Shown one piece after another: positions 37,050-45,257 of a stretch of DNA of 64,000 bases. The stretch lies in assembly GCA_949283125.1 (NCBI GenBank), contig CASDRK010000017.1, forward strand, positions 186,001 to 250,000, in the 5' to 3' direction. The notes under the pieces are model-generated. The model was not told the origin of the DNA. It saw only the letters and a list, made by a program, of their open reading frames with translations, and made no database searches. Within the stretch, counting starts at the first letter, position 1. Each line of letters opens with the position of its first letter. The DNA is from an uncultured Clostridia bacterium. Lineage in GTDB: Bacteria; Bacillota; Clostridia; Christensenellales; Borkfalkiaceae. The translations under genes and the position numbers were made by a program.

Positions 37050-37895
37050 TCAAACGAACATTGTGCCGCTGCCTTCGTCGGACAATAATTCTATTAAAAT
37101 GGAATGACTGACCCTTCCGTCGGTGATGAAGACCTTCTTCACTCCGCGGCGGATCGCGTCTTTGCAGCACTCTATTTTGGGGATCATGCCGCCGGAAATT
37201 ATACCCTGCTTGACGAGCGCGGGGATATCGGAGACATAAACTTTTTTAATGAGACTATCGGGGTCGTCCTTATTTTCCAGCAGACCCCTGATATCGCTCA
37301 TGAGAATGAGACTTTCCGCCTCGAGCGCGCCGGCTATCGAAGCCGCCGCGGTATCGGCGTTGACATTGTAAATATTGCCTTCGTCGTCGTAACCGACTGT
37401 GGAAATAACGGGAACGTAACCAAGATCCAGAAGATCTGTAACGACCTGAGTGTTGACCTGATCTATCCGTCCGACGAAACCCAGCTCCTCGGACTGCTTG
37501 GAACATTTGAGAAGATGCCCGTCCTGACCGCAGATGCCGACAGCCTTTCCGCCGTTGCGGCAGATGAGATCGGTAAGATTTTTATTGGTCTTGCCGGCAA
37601 GCACCATGCGGACTATTTCTGCCGTCTCCGCGTCGGTGTAGCGCAGGCCGTTTATGAACCTGCTCTCCCTGCCCATCTGCTTTATCGTCTGCGAAATGTC
37701 CGGCCCTCCGCCGTGAACGAGCACTACCTTTATGCCGAGAGCGTTAAGAACGACGAGATCGCGCATGACGGACGACTTCAGATTCTCGTCTATCATCGCA
37801 TTGCCGCCGTATTTTACGACAAGTATCTTATTGAAATATTTTTTAATATACGGCATGGCCTCGATAAGAAAGGCAGCCTGTTCCTGTTTATTCAT
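37050..37895 (-). CDS. argB: Acetylglutamate kinase
   Basis: A 281-residue amino-acid kinase that phosphorylates N-acetylglutamate, usually the feedback-controlled step in cyclic arginine pathways. VVKYGGNAM is the ATP/phosphate loop, VVLVHGGGPDIS binds substrate, and NVNADTAAASIAGAL and GGMIPKIECC complete the fold. The N-terminal helix needed for arginine inhibition in hexameric kinases (QAAFLIEAMPYIKKYF) is present, which suggests arginine sensitivity. The gap to argJ is one base. Confidence 0.97.
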   Translation of the reverse strand: MNKQEQAAFLIEAMPYIKKYFNKILVVKYGGNAMIDENLKSSVMRDLVVLNALGIKVVLVHGGGPDISQTIKQMGRESRFINGLRYTDAETAEIVRMVLAGKTNKNLTDLICRNGGKAVGICGQDGHLLKCSKQSEELGFVGRIDQVNTQVVTDLLDLGYVPVISTVGYDDEGNIYNVNADTAAASIAGALEAESLILMSDIRGLLENKDDPDSLIKKVYVSDIPALVKQGIISGGMIPKIECCKDAIRRGVKKVFITDGRVSHSILIELLSDEGSGTMFV

Positions 37896-37896
37896 C

Positions 37897-39114
37897 TCAA
37901 GTCCTGTAATCGCCGTTGATCTTTACGTAGTCGTATGTAAGATCGCACCCCCATGCGGTGGCGCGGAAGTTACCGCTTTTGAGGTCTATGCCGATAGTTA
38001 TCTCGTCCTCGGACAGCACCTTTTTTGCAAGCTCTTCGGAAAAATCCAGACCGTGGCCGTCCTCGCAGACCTTTACCTGTCCCGCACGCGAAACAAACTT
38101 TACGTCTATAGCGTGCACGTCCACGTCGGCGCCCGAATAGCCGATCGCGCAGAGCACCCTGCCCCAGTTGGCGTCGGCGCCGAACATCGCCGCCTTGACG
38201 AGCGATGACTTTATCACCGATTTGCATACCGTGCGGGCAGCCTTTAAGCTCTTGGCTCCCGATACGGCGCACTCTATGAGTTTTGTTGCGCCCTCGCCGT
38301 CTTTTGCGAGCATTTTGCAGAGCTTGACGGTGCAATAACCGAGCGCCTTTATAAACCTATTGTACGCCCCGCCCCTGCCCTGTATGAGCTTGTTGCCCGC
38401 AAGACCGTTTGCAAGGATGAGACACGTATCGTTGGTGGATTGATCTCCGTCAACGGACAACATATTGAAAGAACCTTTCACATCGTCGGACAGAGCCTTG
38501 CGGAGCATATCGGGCGCGATGGCGACGTCTGTGGACAAAAATATCAGGTTTGTAGCCATGTTGGGGCATACCATCCCCACGCCCTTGGCTATGCCGCCTA
38601 TCCTGCACTTCTTTCCGTCTATCGTAAATTCGACGGCTACTTCTTTGCTGACGGTGTCCGTAGTCATGATGGCTTCCGCCGCGGCCCGGCTGTTGTCGCC
38701 CAGCCCCGCGCACAGCTCGTCGATATGAGCAAGCATGGGGGAAAGATCGAGCTTCTGCCCGATTACTCCGGTGGACGCCACAGCCACGTCGTACGCGCTT
38801 ATGCCGCACGCGCGCTCCACCATCGCGCACATGCCTTCGGCTATCTCCACTCCGTCGGCGTTGCATGTGTTGGCGTTGCCGCTGTTGACGATTATCGCCT
38901 GCGCGTAGCCGTCGGAAAGATGTCGTTTCGTAACCAGCACGGGCGCGCCTTTTACAAGGTTGGTCGTATATACGCCCGCCGCGCTTGCCCTGACGTCGCT
39001 GACTATCAGCGCGAAGTCTTTCTTGATTTTATTTTTACGTATGCCGCAGTGCACTCCGTTCGCCCTGAAACCGACCGGGGCGCACACGCCGCCTTCTATT
39101 TCGTTTATGTTCAT
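37897..39114 (-). CDS. argJ: Glutamate N-acetyltransferase / ornithine acetyltransferase
   Basis: A 405-residue Ntn-type enzyme that recycles the acetyl group from N-acetylornithine to glutamate and may also start the pathway from acetyl-CoA. Self-cleavage is expected at the Ala-Thr bond in KGVGMVCPNMATNL, with Thr as new N-terminal nucleophile; the usual form is KGSGMIAPNMATML. VNSGNANTCNADG and SVDGDQSTNDTC are further family blocks. With argJ present, no separate argE is needed, and none is seen in the operon. Confidence 0.96.
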   Translation of the reverse strand: MNINEIEGGVCAPVGFRANGVHCGIRKNKIKKDFALIVSDVRASAAGVYTTNLVKGAPVLVTKRHLSDGYAQAIIVNSGNANTCNADGVEIAEGMCAMVERACGISAYDVAVASTGVIGQKLDLSPMLAHIDELCAGLGDNSRAAAEAIMTTDTVSKEVAVEFTIDGKKCRIGGIAKGVGMVCPNMATNLIFLSTDVAIAPDMLRKALSDDVKGSFNMLSVDGDQSTNDTCLILANGLAGNKLIQGRGGAYNRFIKALGYCTVKLCKMLAKDGEGATKLIECAVSGAKSLKAARTVCKSVIKSSLVKAAMFGADANWGRVLCAIGYSGADVDVHAIDVKFVSRAGQVKVCEDGHGLDFSEELAKKVLSEDEITIGIDLKSGNFRATAWGCDLTYDYVKINGDYRT

Positions 39115-39130
39115 AAATTCTAATCCGTTT

Positions 39131-39154
39131 CCCGTCGGCCGCGCGGCGGACGGG
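39131..39154 (-). other. Intercistronic hairpin between argC and argJ
   Basis: CCCGTC and GACGGG enclose a second stem (GCC / GGC) with a GCGC loop. No T tract follows on the minus strand, so it is probably not a terminator. It may affect RNA stability or processing in the 73-base gap, the longest within the operon. Confidence 0.4.
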
Positions 39155-39187
39155 CATGTCCTGCCGGTTTGCTTAAGAATCCGCAGT

Positions 39188-40120
39188 TCAGCGCAATCCA
39201 GTATCCTCTTCGAGCCCGAGCATTATGTTCATGTTCTGCACGGCCGCACCCGAAGCGCCCTTTCCGAGGTTGTCAAACACGCTGAAGAGCATCATGCGCT
39301 CGGAATCGCCGCACACATAAATTTCCAGACGGTTGCTGCCGACTATTTTATTTGAGGGAAGATAGTCGGGGATCATGTCCCCGGGCACGACGCTTATAAA
39401 TTTCTGTCCGCCATAGTACTCCGCAAAAAACTCACGCAAAGCCTTTGCGTCATACCGCTTTGCAAGCAGTCTGCCGTGCAGCGGCACGCCGACGCACATC
39501 CCGGCGTAATAATCGCAGATTACTGGCGAAAATACGGGCGGGGCGTTCAATGCGCACTCGGCAGTCATTTCGGGCAGATGCTTGTGCGCAAGCCCGAGGG
39601 CATAGTGTCTGGGAGACGACAGCGAGATATCCCTTTCGGGACTTTCGTACTGCGCGATGCCCTTCTTGCCCGCCCCGGAATAACCGCTGAGGGCGTGACA
39701 GACAAAGGGATAATCGCCGTCCGCTATGCCGCTTCTGACAAGCGGCGCCACGAGACTTATGAAACCCGTTGCGTAACAACCAGGATTGGCTACGCGCTTT
39801 GCTCCGGCGATCTCGCGCCTGCGTTCCGCGGACAACTCCGCAAAGCCGTAGACCCAGCCGGGCGCGGTGCGGTGCGCCGTGGACGCGTCGATTATGCGCG
39901 CCCTTTCAGAAGTAACAAGACTTACAGATTCTTTTGCCGCGCCGTCGGGCAGACACAAGAAACTTATGTCTGCCTCGTTCAGGCACTCCCTGCGCGCAGC
40001 TGCGTCCTTGCGGAGCTCTTCCGGCAGAAGGATCACATTTATATCGTCGCGGGCATTGAGCCTGTCGAATATCTGCAGGCCGGTGGTGCCCTCCTTGCCG
40101 TCGATGAAAACGTTGTACAT
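39188..40120 (-). CDS. argC: N-acetyl-gamma-glutamyl-phosphate reductase, short type
   Basis: A 310-residue reductase that makes N-acetylglutamate semialdehyde with NADPH. It belongs to the short AGPR type (about 310 residues) rather than the common 345-residue form. DGKEGTTGLQIFDRL is the dinucleotide site and VANPGCYATG carries the catalytic cysteine. SGYSGAGKKGI and SPRHYALGLAHKHLPEM match the family. The start at 40120 overlaps the argG stop (TAATG). The upstream open extension lies in argG and is rejected. Confidence 0.94.
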   Translation of the reverse strand: MYNVFIDGKEGTTGLQIFDRLNARDDINVILLPEELRKDAAARRECLNEADISFLCLPDGAAKESVSLVTSERARIIDASTAHRTAPGWVYGFAELSAERRREIAGAKRVANPGCYATGFISLVAPLVRSGIADGDYPFVCHALSGYSGAGKKGIAQYESPERDISLSSPRHYALGLAHKHLPEMTAECALNAPPVFSPVICDYYAGMCVGVPLHGRLLAKRYDAKALREFFAEYYGGQKFISVVPGDMIPDYLPSNKIVGSNRLEIYVCGDSERMMLFSVFDNLGKGASGAAVQNMNIMLGLEEDTGLR

Positions 40121-41340
40121 TATTTGAGCTTCTTTTCGTCGAGCAGAGCTTTTACCTTTATGGGCAGGCCGAACAGATTGATGAAGCCCTGCGAATCCGC
40201 CTGATTGTAGCAATGGTCTTCGCCGAAAGTCGCAATGTCTTCGCTGTAGAGCGAGTTGGGCGACACTATGCCGGCATTCATGACGTTGCCCTTATAGATC
40301 TTTAATCTGACGTCGCCGGTGACGCACTCCTGCGTTTTGTCGACAAACGCGTCGAGAGCTTCCCTGAGCGGAGTGAACCAAAGCCCGTCGTACACAAGTT
40401 CGCCGTATTTGATGGCCACGTGCTGCTTGAAATGCATGGTCTGCTTATCCAGACAGACGGATTCGAGCAGTTCGTGCGCCGCATAGAGTATGGTGCCGCC
40501 GGGCGTTTCGTACACGCCGCGCGATTTCATGCCGACAAGCCTGTTTTCCACCATATCCACGAGACCGACGCCGTTCTTTCCGCCGATCTTGTTGAGCTTT
40601 TCGATGAGCCTTACGGCGCTCATCTTTTTGCCGTCTATCGCGGTAGGAATACCCTTTTCAAAGTGTATGCTGACGTATGAGGGCTTGTTGGGAGCCTTCC
40701 ACGGCGACACGCCAAGTTCGCATATCCTGTCGTAATCGGGTTCGTTTGCCGGATCTTCGAGGTCGAGTCCTTCGTGCGAAAGATGCCAGAGATTTTTATC
40801 CTTGGAATAATTTGTCTCCCTGTTTATCTTGAGAGGTATGTTGTGCGCCTCGGCGTAATCTATCTCCTCGTCGCGGCTCTTTATATTCCAAATCCTCCAC
40901 GGCGCGATTATGGGCATTTCGGGAGCGAATGCCTTGATGGCGAGCTCGAATCTCACCTGGTCGTTGCCCTTGCCCGTGCAGCCGTGACAGATGGCGTCGG
41001 CGCCCTCGCGCTTTGCTATTTCAACTATTCTCTTGGCTATTATGGGACGGGCGAAGGACGTGCCGAGCAGATACTTGTTTTCGTACACGGCCCCGGCCTT
41101 CATCGTGGGATAGATGTAATCTTCGATAAACTGCTTTTTCAGATCTTCGACGTACAGTTTGGAGGCGCCGGTCTTTAACGCCTTTTCCTCCAACCCCTCA
41201 AGCTCGGTGGTCTGGCCGACGTCGCCCGAAACCGCGATAACTTCGCAATCGTCGTAATTTTCCTTGAGCCAGGGTATGATTATGGACGTATCGAGACCGC
41301 CCGAATAAGCGAGAACAACTTTTTTGATCTTCTTTTCCAT
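40120..41340 (-). CDS. argG: Argininosuccinate synthase
   Basis: A 406-residue ATP-dependent ligase that joins citrulline and aspartate. The PP-loop [17 protein letters not shown] and the family blocks [16 protein letters not shown] and [13 protein letters not shown] (seen as [13 protein letters not shown]) are present. It is the first gene of the operon, although its reaction comes after ArgF. argH is not in the window. The ATG at 41340 gives the standard N-terminus; the ribosome binding site is weak (GTGGTG). A promoter and three ArgR-like boxes lie upstream. Confidence 0.96.
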   Translation of the reverse strand: MEKKIKKVVLAYSGGLDTSIIIPWLKENYDDCEVIAVSGDVGQTTELEGLEEKALKTGASKLYVEDLKKQFIEDYIYPTMKAGAVYENKYLLGTSFARPIIAKRIVEIAKREGADAICHGCTGKGNDQVRFELAIKAFAPEMPIIAPWRIWNIKSRDEEIDYAEAHNIPLKINRETNYSKDKNLWHLSHEGLDLEDPANEPDYDRICELGVSPWKAPNKPSYVSIHFEKGIPTAIDGKKMSAVRLIEKLNKIGGKNGVGLVDMVENRLVGMKSRGVYETPGGTILYAAHELLESVCLDKQTMHFKQHVAIKYGELVYDGLWFTPLREALDAFVDKTQECVTGDVRLKIYKGNVMNAGIVSPNSLYSEDIATFGEDHCYNQADSQGFINLFGLPIKVKALLDEKKLK

Positions 41341-41395
41341 ATGCAAACACCACAAAATTTTAATTGAAACAGGGTCTTTGCCCTGAACCTGAACA

Positions 41396-41425
41396 ATTAT
41401 ACAATATATATAATATACAAGTCAA
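41396..41425 (-). promoter_or_regulatory. Promoter of the arginine operon
   Basis: On the minus strand TTGACT (41420-41425), 18 bases, then TATAAT (41396-41401). The leader of about 50 bases contains a small hairpin, CAGGG-N6-CCCTG, at 41370-41385. Confidence 0.75.
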
Positions 41426-41464
41426 GCAAATTGGCATTATATTTAAAAGTTTTTGCAGCTCATC

Positions 41465-41542
41465 AATGAATAAAATTTCATAAAATATTGAAATAATTTA
41501 TAAATATGCAAATATTCAATATTTGATGAATTATTATGCAAT
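41465..41542. promoter_or_regulatory. Three tandem ArgR/AhrC (ARG) boxes
   Basis: Compared with the 18-base Bacillus ARG-box consensus, three sites fit: 41465-41482 (14 of 18), 41495-41512 (13 of 18) and 41525-41542 (14 of 18). Each starts exactly 30 bases after the last, about three helical turns, so they face the same side. They lie 40-117 bases upstream of the -35 element of argG. The AT-rich background raises chance matches, but the spacing and location support ArgR binding. Confidence 0.65.
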
Positions 41543-41549
41543 ACGACAT

Positions 41550-42200
41550 TCAGTAAAGCCGGGCGAGAAAGGAAAAACTTTCAAGTTGCTTTTCGGCCGC
41601 GTCGCGCGCGGGGAAAACCGCCTTGAGAAGAGCCTTGAACTGCGGCGAGTGGTCGCGACGGCGCGTATGGCAAAGCTCGTGCGCGATGACGTAGTCCTGA
41701 AGCAGGCACGGCAACATCAGCAACTTGTAGTTGAACGTTAAATTGTTTCTGCAGTCGCAGCACCCCCACCGCCCGCGGTAGGACCTGAACGATATCGCGC
41801 CGCAGTCAAACGCAAAGCGCCGCGCAAATTCGCGCACCCTTGCGCAAAACCTTCCGCCGAGTTCTGTAATCAACAAGTTTTTCAATGCGCGCGGCGAAGT
41901 CACGCTCACGCCGTCGGCGCCGATATGATTGCGCGCGCCAACCGTAAGGGGAAGTTCTTCTCCGTTGACAAGCACGCTCCCGCCGGAGATGACCGAAGAA
42001 TACCTGCGGGCAATCTGCTCGTTTTCCGCCATGCGGCGGGCGATCCATGCCCGCCTGCGTTCAAGAAATTTCAGTATCCCGTCCGACGGAAGACTCTCCG
42101 GACAGCGCACGACGACGCTGTTGTCGTCGCTTATCCTGACGGAGAGCGAGCGCCTGTCGCCGCGGATGACCTTAAATTCAAACGGAGGACAATACGACAT
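41550..42200 (-). CDS. YgjP-like metallopeptidase (DUF45/WLM-like)
   Basis: A 216-residue protein of the YgjP family. The zinc motif HExxH appears as AHELCHTRRRDHSPQF, with the third ligand probably in the downstream His. SYRGRWGCCDCRNNLTFNYKLLMLP is the conserved stretch before it (usually R-W-G-S-C), here rich in cysteine. The N-terminal beta domain has PPFEFKVIRGDRRSLSVRI. The substrate is unknown. It overlaps the thioesterase gene by 23 bases and ends just before the ARG boxes. Confidence 0.88.
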   Translation of the reverse strand: MSYCPPFEFKVIRGDRRSLSVRISDDNSVVVRCPESLPSDGILKFLERRRAWIARRMAENEQIARRYSSVISGGSVLVNGEELPLTVGARNHIGADGVSVTSPRALKNLLITELGGRFCARVREFARRFAFDCGAISFRSYRGRWGCCDCRNNLTFNYKLLMLPCLLQDYVIAHELCHTRRRDHSPQFKALLKAVFPARDAAEKQLESFSFLARLY

Positions 42201-42909
42201 TGCACTGCACGCGGAGCTCTTCGCCGGCCCTGCCCTCTATCACCCATTCGCCGTCGGCGCTCATGCGCCTGAAGAAGGTTATCTTTTCGCCGCACTTGCA
42301 CTGTTTTATATACGATATCCTGAACTTCGACGCCCATTTTCCCTTGAGCTCGTCAAGGGAAAAGACATCCATAAGCAGATCGGCGTATCTGGTATTGTTT
42401 ACATGATTGTAGTGATCGCAATCCGAATAGCATACGGTTTTGCAATACGCGCTTTCGCCGTCCTCAACGCGCGGTATCTTCCAGCTGTTGAAATCGGTGG
42501 AGCGGAACTCGTTGTACCGAATATCCACGTCGGCAAACACCGCACTTGACGGAAGGAGCGAAAAAGTTGCAAGATCCACAAGGCACCAGCGCGAAGTGCC
42601 TACACCGACCTTTTCGTCGCCGACGAACAGCTCGAAATCGCGCATCACGATGAGATGTTTGGGCCTGACCGGCCACGTGTGCACGGTCAACGTTTCGTTG
42701 TAAGCCACCGGGCGATACAGTTCAACGTACCAGTTTGACAAAATGAATCCGATATTTTTGGGCTGAAGGTTTTTGTATCCGAACCCGAGCTCGTCGGCAG
42801 AAAGACAGGCCGACTCCTGCATTACCGCAAGAAAGGACGCCGGCCTTATGATATCCTGAAAATCGGCGTCCGCATAGCGGAAGCCATAATCTTTTGAATG
42901 AAGATACAT
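42178..42909 (-). CDS. Acyl-ACP thioesterase
   Basis: A 243-residue tandem hot-dog thioesterase of the FatA/FatB-like bacterial family, which releases fatty acids from acyl carrier protein. The N-terminal hot-dog has the long helix SFLAVMQESACLSADELGFG. The catalytic Asn-His motif is in CDHYNHVNNTRYADLLMD, where Asn and His are spaced as in the family. It could set membrane chain length or supply free fatty acids for re-use. It is divergent from the PadR-like gene. Confidence 0.87.
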   Translation of the reverse strand: MYLHSKDYGFRYADADFQDIIRPASFLAVMQESACLSADELGFGYKNLQPKNIGFILSNWYVELYRPVAYNETLTVHTWPVRPKHLIVMRDFELFVGDEKVGVGTSRWCLVDLATFSLLPSSAVFADVDIRYNEFRSTDFNSWKIPRVEDGESAYCKTVCYSDCDHYNHVNNTRYADLLMDVFSLDELKGKWASKFRISYIKQCKCGEKITFFRRMSADGEWVIEGRAGEELRVQCNVVLSSV

Positions 42910-42995
42910 CGTGTTACCCGCAATAATTTTATTTGATTAATCATATCACATTTGACACGCTCAAGTAAACCGTTTTGAAGGATATTATGTATAAT

Positions 42996-43008
42996 TATGT
43001 CTGACATA
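42996..43008. promoter_or_regulatory. 13-bp palindrome upstream of the PadR-like gene
   Basis: TATGTC-T-GACATA is a perfect inverted repeat that ends 23 bases before the -35 element at 43032. PadR operators contain ATGT/ACAT half-sites, but usually with wider spacing, so autoregulation is only a possibility. Confidence 0.35.
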
Positions 43009-43031
43009 GTACCATTTATCCCGTGAGAATA

Positions 43032-43060
43032 TTGACATATAAAGTATAATGTGATATAAT
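43032..43060 (+). promoter_or_regulatory. Perfect consensus promoter of the PadR-like gene
   Basis: TTGACA (43032-43037), a 17-base spacer, and TATAAT (43055-43060). A GGGAGGA ribosome binding site follows at 43074. Confidence 0.9.
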
Positions 43061-43087
43061 AATTACAAAATACGGGAGGAAACCGCA

Positions 43088-44974
43088 ATGAAGAACGAGC
43101 ATTATCCCGCTGAAGAGCCGGAGCAGAACCAAGCTGCGGAAGATAGCGAGCGCCGCGCGGACGGCGAAACCGACGCCGGCAAGGGAGCCATAAGCGCCGA
43201 CCTTATACGCGGTCACATAAACACAATAATTTTGCGCACTCTGGACGAGCGCGACAAATACGGTTACGAGATAATAAACGAAATCGAGGAAAAATCGCAC
43301 GGCCAGTACACATTGAAACAGCCCACGCTGTACAGCGCTTTGAAGAGACTGGAAAGTCAGGGCTACATAAAGGCATACTGGAAGACCGACGAGGTCTCTT
43401 CCGGCGGACGCAGAAAGTATTTCACACTCACCGAGCTCGGCAGAGAGTATTCCGAAAAGAACCAGTCCGAATGGGAATACTCGCGCACGGTAATAGATTC
43501 GCTAATTTCCGACCGCTCGTTCGATTTTTCCAGACCGGCCCCCACTCCCGTCGATTTCAATATCCTTAAAAAATCAGTGTCGCGCGTCTATACCGGAGGC
43601 AAGGACGAAGAGAATCAAAGCGACGACCGGCCGGCGGTAAATGCACCAAAGGCGGACGAAAGAAGCGAATACGCAAAAAAATACGACGAGATCGAAAATT
43701 CTCCGGTCAGAAACGAGTATTCCGGTCAGACAGTCGTCAACGATTTGTATGTCGGGCAGCCCTCTCCCGCCGAAAAGGAGACTGCGGCCGGAAACAATGT
43801 AAGCGGCGCGCAGAGCCCGCAATACGCAGCTCCGCAGGGCGATCCCGCTCACATGCAGGGAGGCGCTCAGCCCGCACAGCCGGACCCCGTCTATGCGCGC
43901 ATGCAACCCGCGCAGGGTCAGACAGAATATGTTCAGGAGCAGCCGCAGCAATTTTATCAACCGGCCCCCGGACAGCAGCCCTATCCCGCCGAACAGCAAG
44001 TCTATCAGCCTTACACACCTTACGGTCAGCCCGTTCAGCAACCGCCCGCGATGCCACAACAATACCGGCAGGCCGACGGCATTGCGCCCGGACAGGCATT
44101 TCCCCAATACGTTCAGACAGACGAACAGGAAAGACAGACCCGCAATGCAATGCGCGAATTGTTTTCTTCAGGCAACGCACGCAGCGGCCAGACAGACGAA
44201 AGCGCGGCCGAAGAACAGCGGCGCGCGGCTCATGAAAACTTTTTGAAACTCATTGCCGAGCAGGATGAAAATCGAGGCACCGTTCCGAACTCGGACGCAA
44301 TAGATACACAAAAGCTGATATACACAAATAAGCCTGAAACGGAAAGAGACTACAAAAAGCTTGTAAACAACATATTCAGCAAGGCCATAAAGGACGCTCC
44401 CGAGCAGGCCGAAGCGGAACCCGCACGCACGGACGAGCGCCAGCCGAACGCTCCGTCCGGCGAAGTTCCCGCATACGCTTCGTACGTATCCGACGCAATG
44501 CAGGACAAAGCGCGTTCCGACGGGCTCAAGGTCAGCTCCGCTTCTCAAGTCAGAACAAAGGGCGCGCGGAACACCACATTCAACAAGGGTGCCGTGCTGT
44601 TTGCCTGCTCCGTCATAATAGGTATAGTTCTTCTCATCGAGTTCGTCGTCTGCATATCGCTGATGCAGCCGCTCGGCATAGGAATAATGTACCCCATGAC
44701 CATACTTCTGATAGGTCTTGTGCAACTGGCCGTGTTCGGCGCGATGTACGCTTGCGGCTACGGCAGAAAGAGCATACGCCCGGCTTCGCACGGTTATGTC
44801 GCCCTCTGCCTTGTGCTTACGGTCATAGGCATACTCATAATTTGTCTTGTAAGTTTCCTGCTCGACATAAACTTCGGCTCGGGCACGGATGTTGCAATAA
44901 AAATAGTCATTCCCTCCGTCACCGCTCTAAATGTTGCGATCTTCGGAGTCAGCTACTACTTCCTTGCAAAATAA
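43088..44974 (+). CDS. PadR-family regulator with long linker and C-terminal membrane domain
   Basis: A 628-residue protein. After an acidic N-terminal tail, residues about 36-115 are a PadR winged helix: LIRGHINTIILRTLDERDKYGYEI, QPTLYSALKRLESQGYI, and SGGRRKYFTLTELG. Residues about 130-490 form a low-complexity linker rich in Gln, Pro, Ala and Tyr. Residues 501-628 hold four predicted membrane helices. The protein would place a DNA-binding domain at the membrane. Ordinary PadR proteins are about 100-180 residues and soluble. GGGAGGAAACCGCA precedes the ATG. The target and signal are unknown. Confidence 0.85.
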   Translation: MKNEHYPAEEPEQNQAAEDSERRADGETDAGKGAISADLIRGHINTIILRTLDERDKYGYEIINEIEEKSHGQYTLKQPTLYSALKRLESQGYIKAYWKTDEVSSGGRRKYFTLTELGREYSEKNQSEWEYSRTVIDSLISDRSFDFSRPAPTPVDFNILKKSVSRVYTGGKDEENQSDDRPAVNAPKADERSEYAKKYDEIENSPVRNEYSGQTVVNDLYVGQPSPAEKETAAGNNVSGAQSPQYAAPQGDPAHMQGGAQPAQPDPVYARMQPAQGQTEYVQEQPQQFYQPAPGQQPYPAEQQVYQPYTPYGQPVQQPPAMPQQYRQADGIAPGQAFPQYVQTDEQERQTRNAMRELFSSGNARSGQTDESAAEEQRRAAHENFLKLIAEQDENRGTVPNSDAIDTQKLIYTNKPETERDYKKLVNNIFSKAIKDAPEQAEAEPARTDERQPNAPSGEVPAYASYVSDAMQDKARSDGLKVSSASQVRTKGARNTTFNKGAVLFACSVIIGIVLLIEFVVCISLMQPLGIGIMYPMTILLIGLVQLAVFGAMYACGYGRKSIRPASHGYVALCLVLTVIGILIICLVSFLLDINFGSGTDVAIKIVIPSVTALNVAIFGVSYYFLAK

Positions 44975-44989
44975 AATTTTCATTGCATG

Positions 44990-45020
44990 CAGGCGCATAT
45001 CTATGCGCCTGTATATTTTG
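44990..45020 (+). terminator. Terminator of the PadR-like gene
   Basis: A 10-bp perfect stem CAGGCGCATA / TATGCGCCTG with a TC loop, followed by TATATTTTG, 16 bases after the stop codon. Confidence 0.85.
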
Positions 45021-45128
45021 CGCCCTGCCATGCCCGCCAAATCTGCCGCAGGCGGATTGTGCAGATCCGCGGCGACAGACCGGCACAAGCTGCATTTTGC
45101 GCGCTCGGCAATATATTCAATAAATCGC

Positions 45129-45158
45129 TCCGGCCGCCCGTTTATACGGTCGGCCGGA
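45129..45158. other. Strong GC-rich hairpin between PadR-like gene and rny
   Basis: A 13-bp stem TCCGGCCGCCCGT / ACGGTCGGCCGGA with one mismatch and a TTAT loop. It lies in a 283-base gene-free gap (44975-45257) that otherwise holds two terminators. The T tract is weak on both strands. It may be a backup terminator for convergent transcription. Confidence 0.5.
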
Positions 45159-45211
45159 ACATCTGACCTCTCAACGGTTACACTTAGCAGTATAATTCAC
45201 CAGCACACAAA

Positions 45212-45243
45212 AGTGCCGGAGCGCTTTCATGCGCTCCGGCACT
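45212..45243 (-). terminator. Terminator of rny
   Basis: A 13-bp perfect stem AGTGCCGGAGCGC / GCGCTCCGGCACT with a six-base loop. On the minus strand TTTGTGTG follows. It lies 14 bases after the rny stop. Confidence 0.8.
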
Positions 45244-45257
45244 GTAACTGCCATTAA

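Noticed and set aside
41341-41395. Riboswitch in the argG leader
   Set aside because: Only one small five-bp hairpin is present, with no known arginine riboswitch structure.
45129-45158. GC-rich inverted repeat considered as a mobile-element end
   Set aside because: It is a single hairpin with no transposase, no target duplication and no second copy seen.
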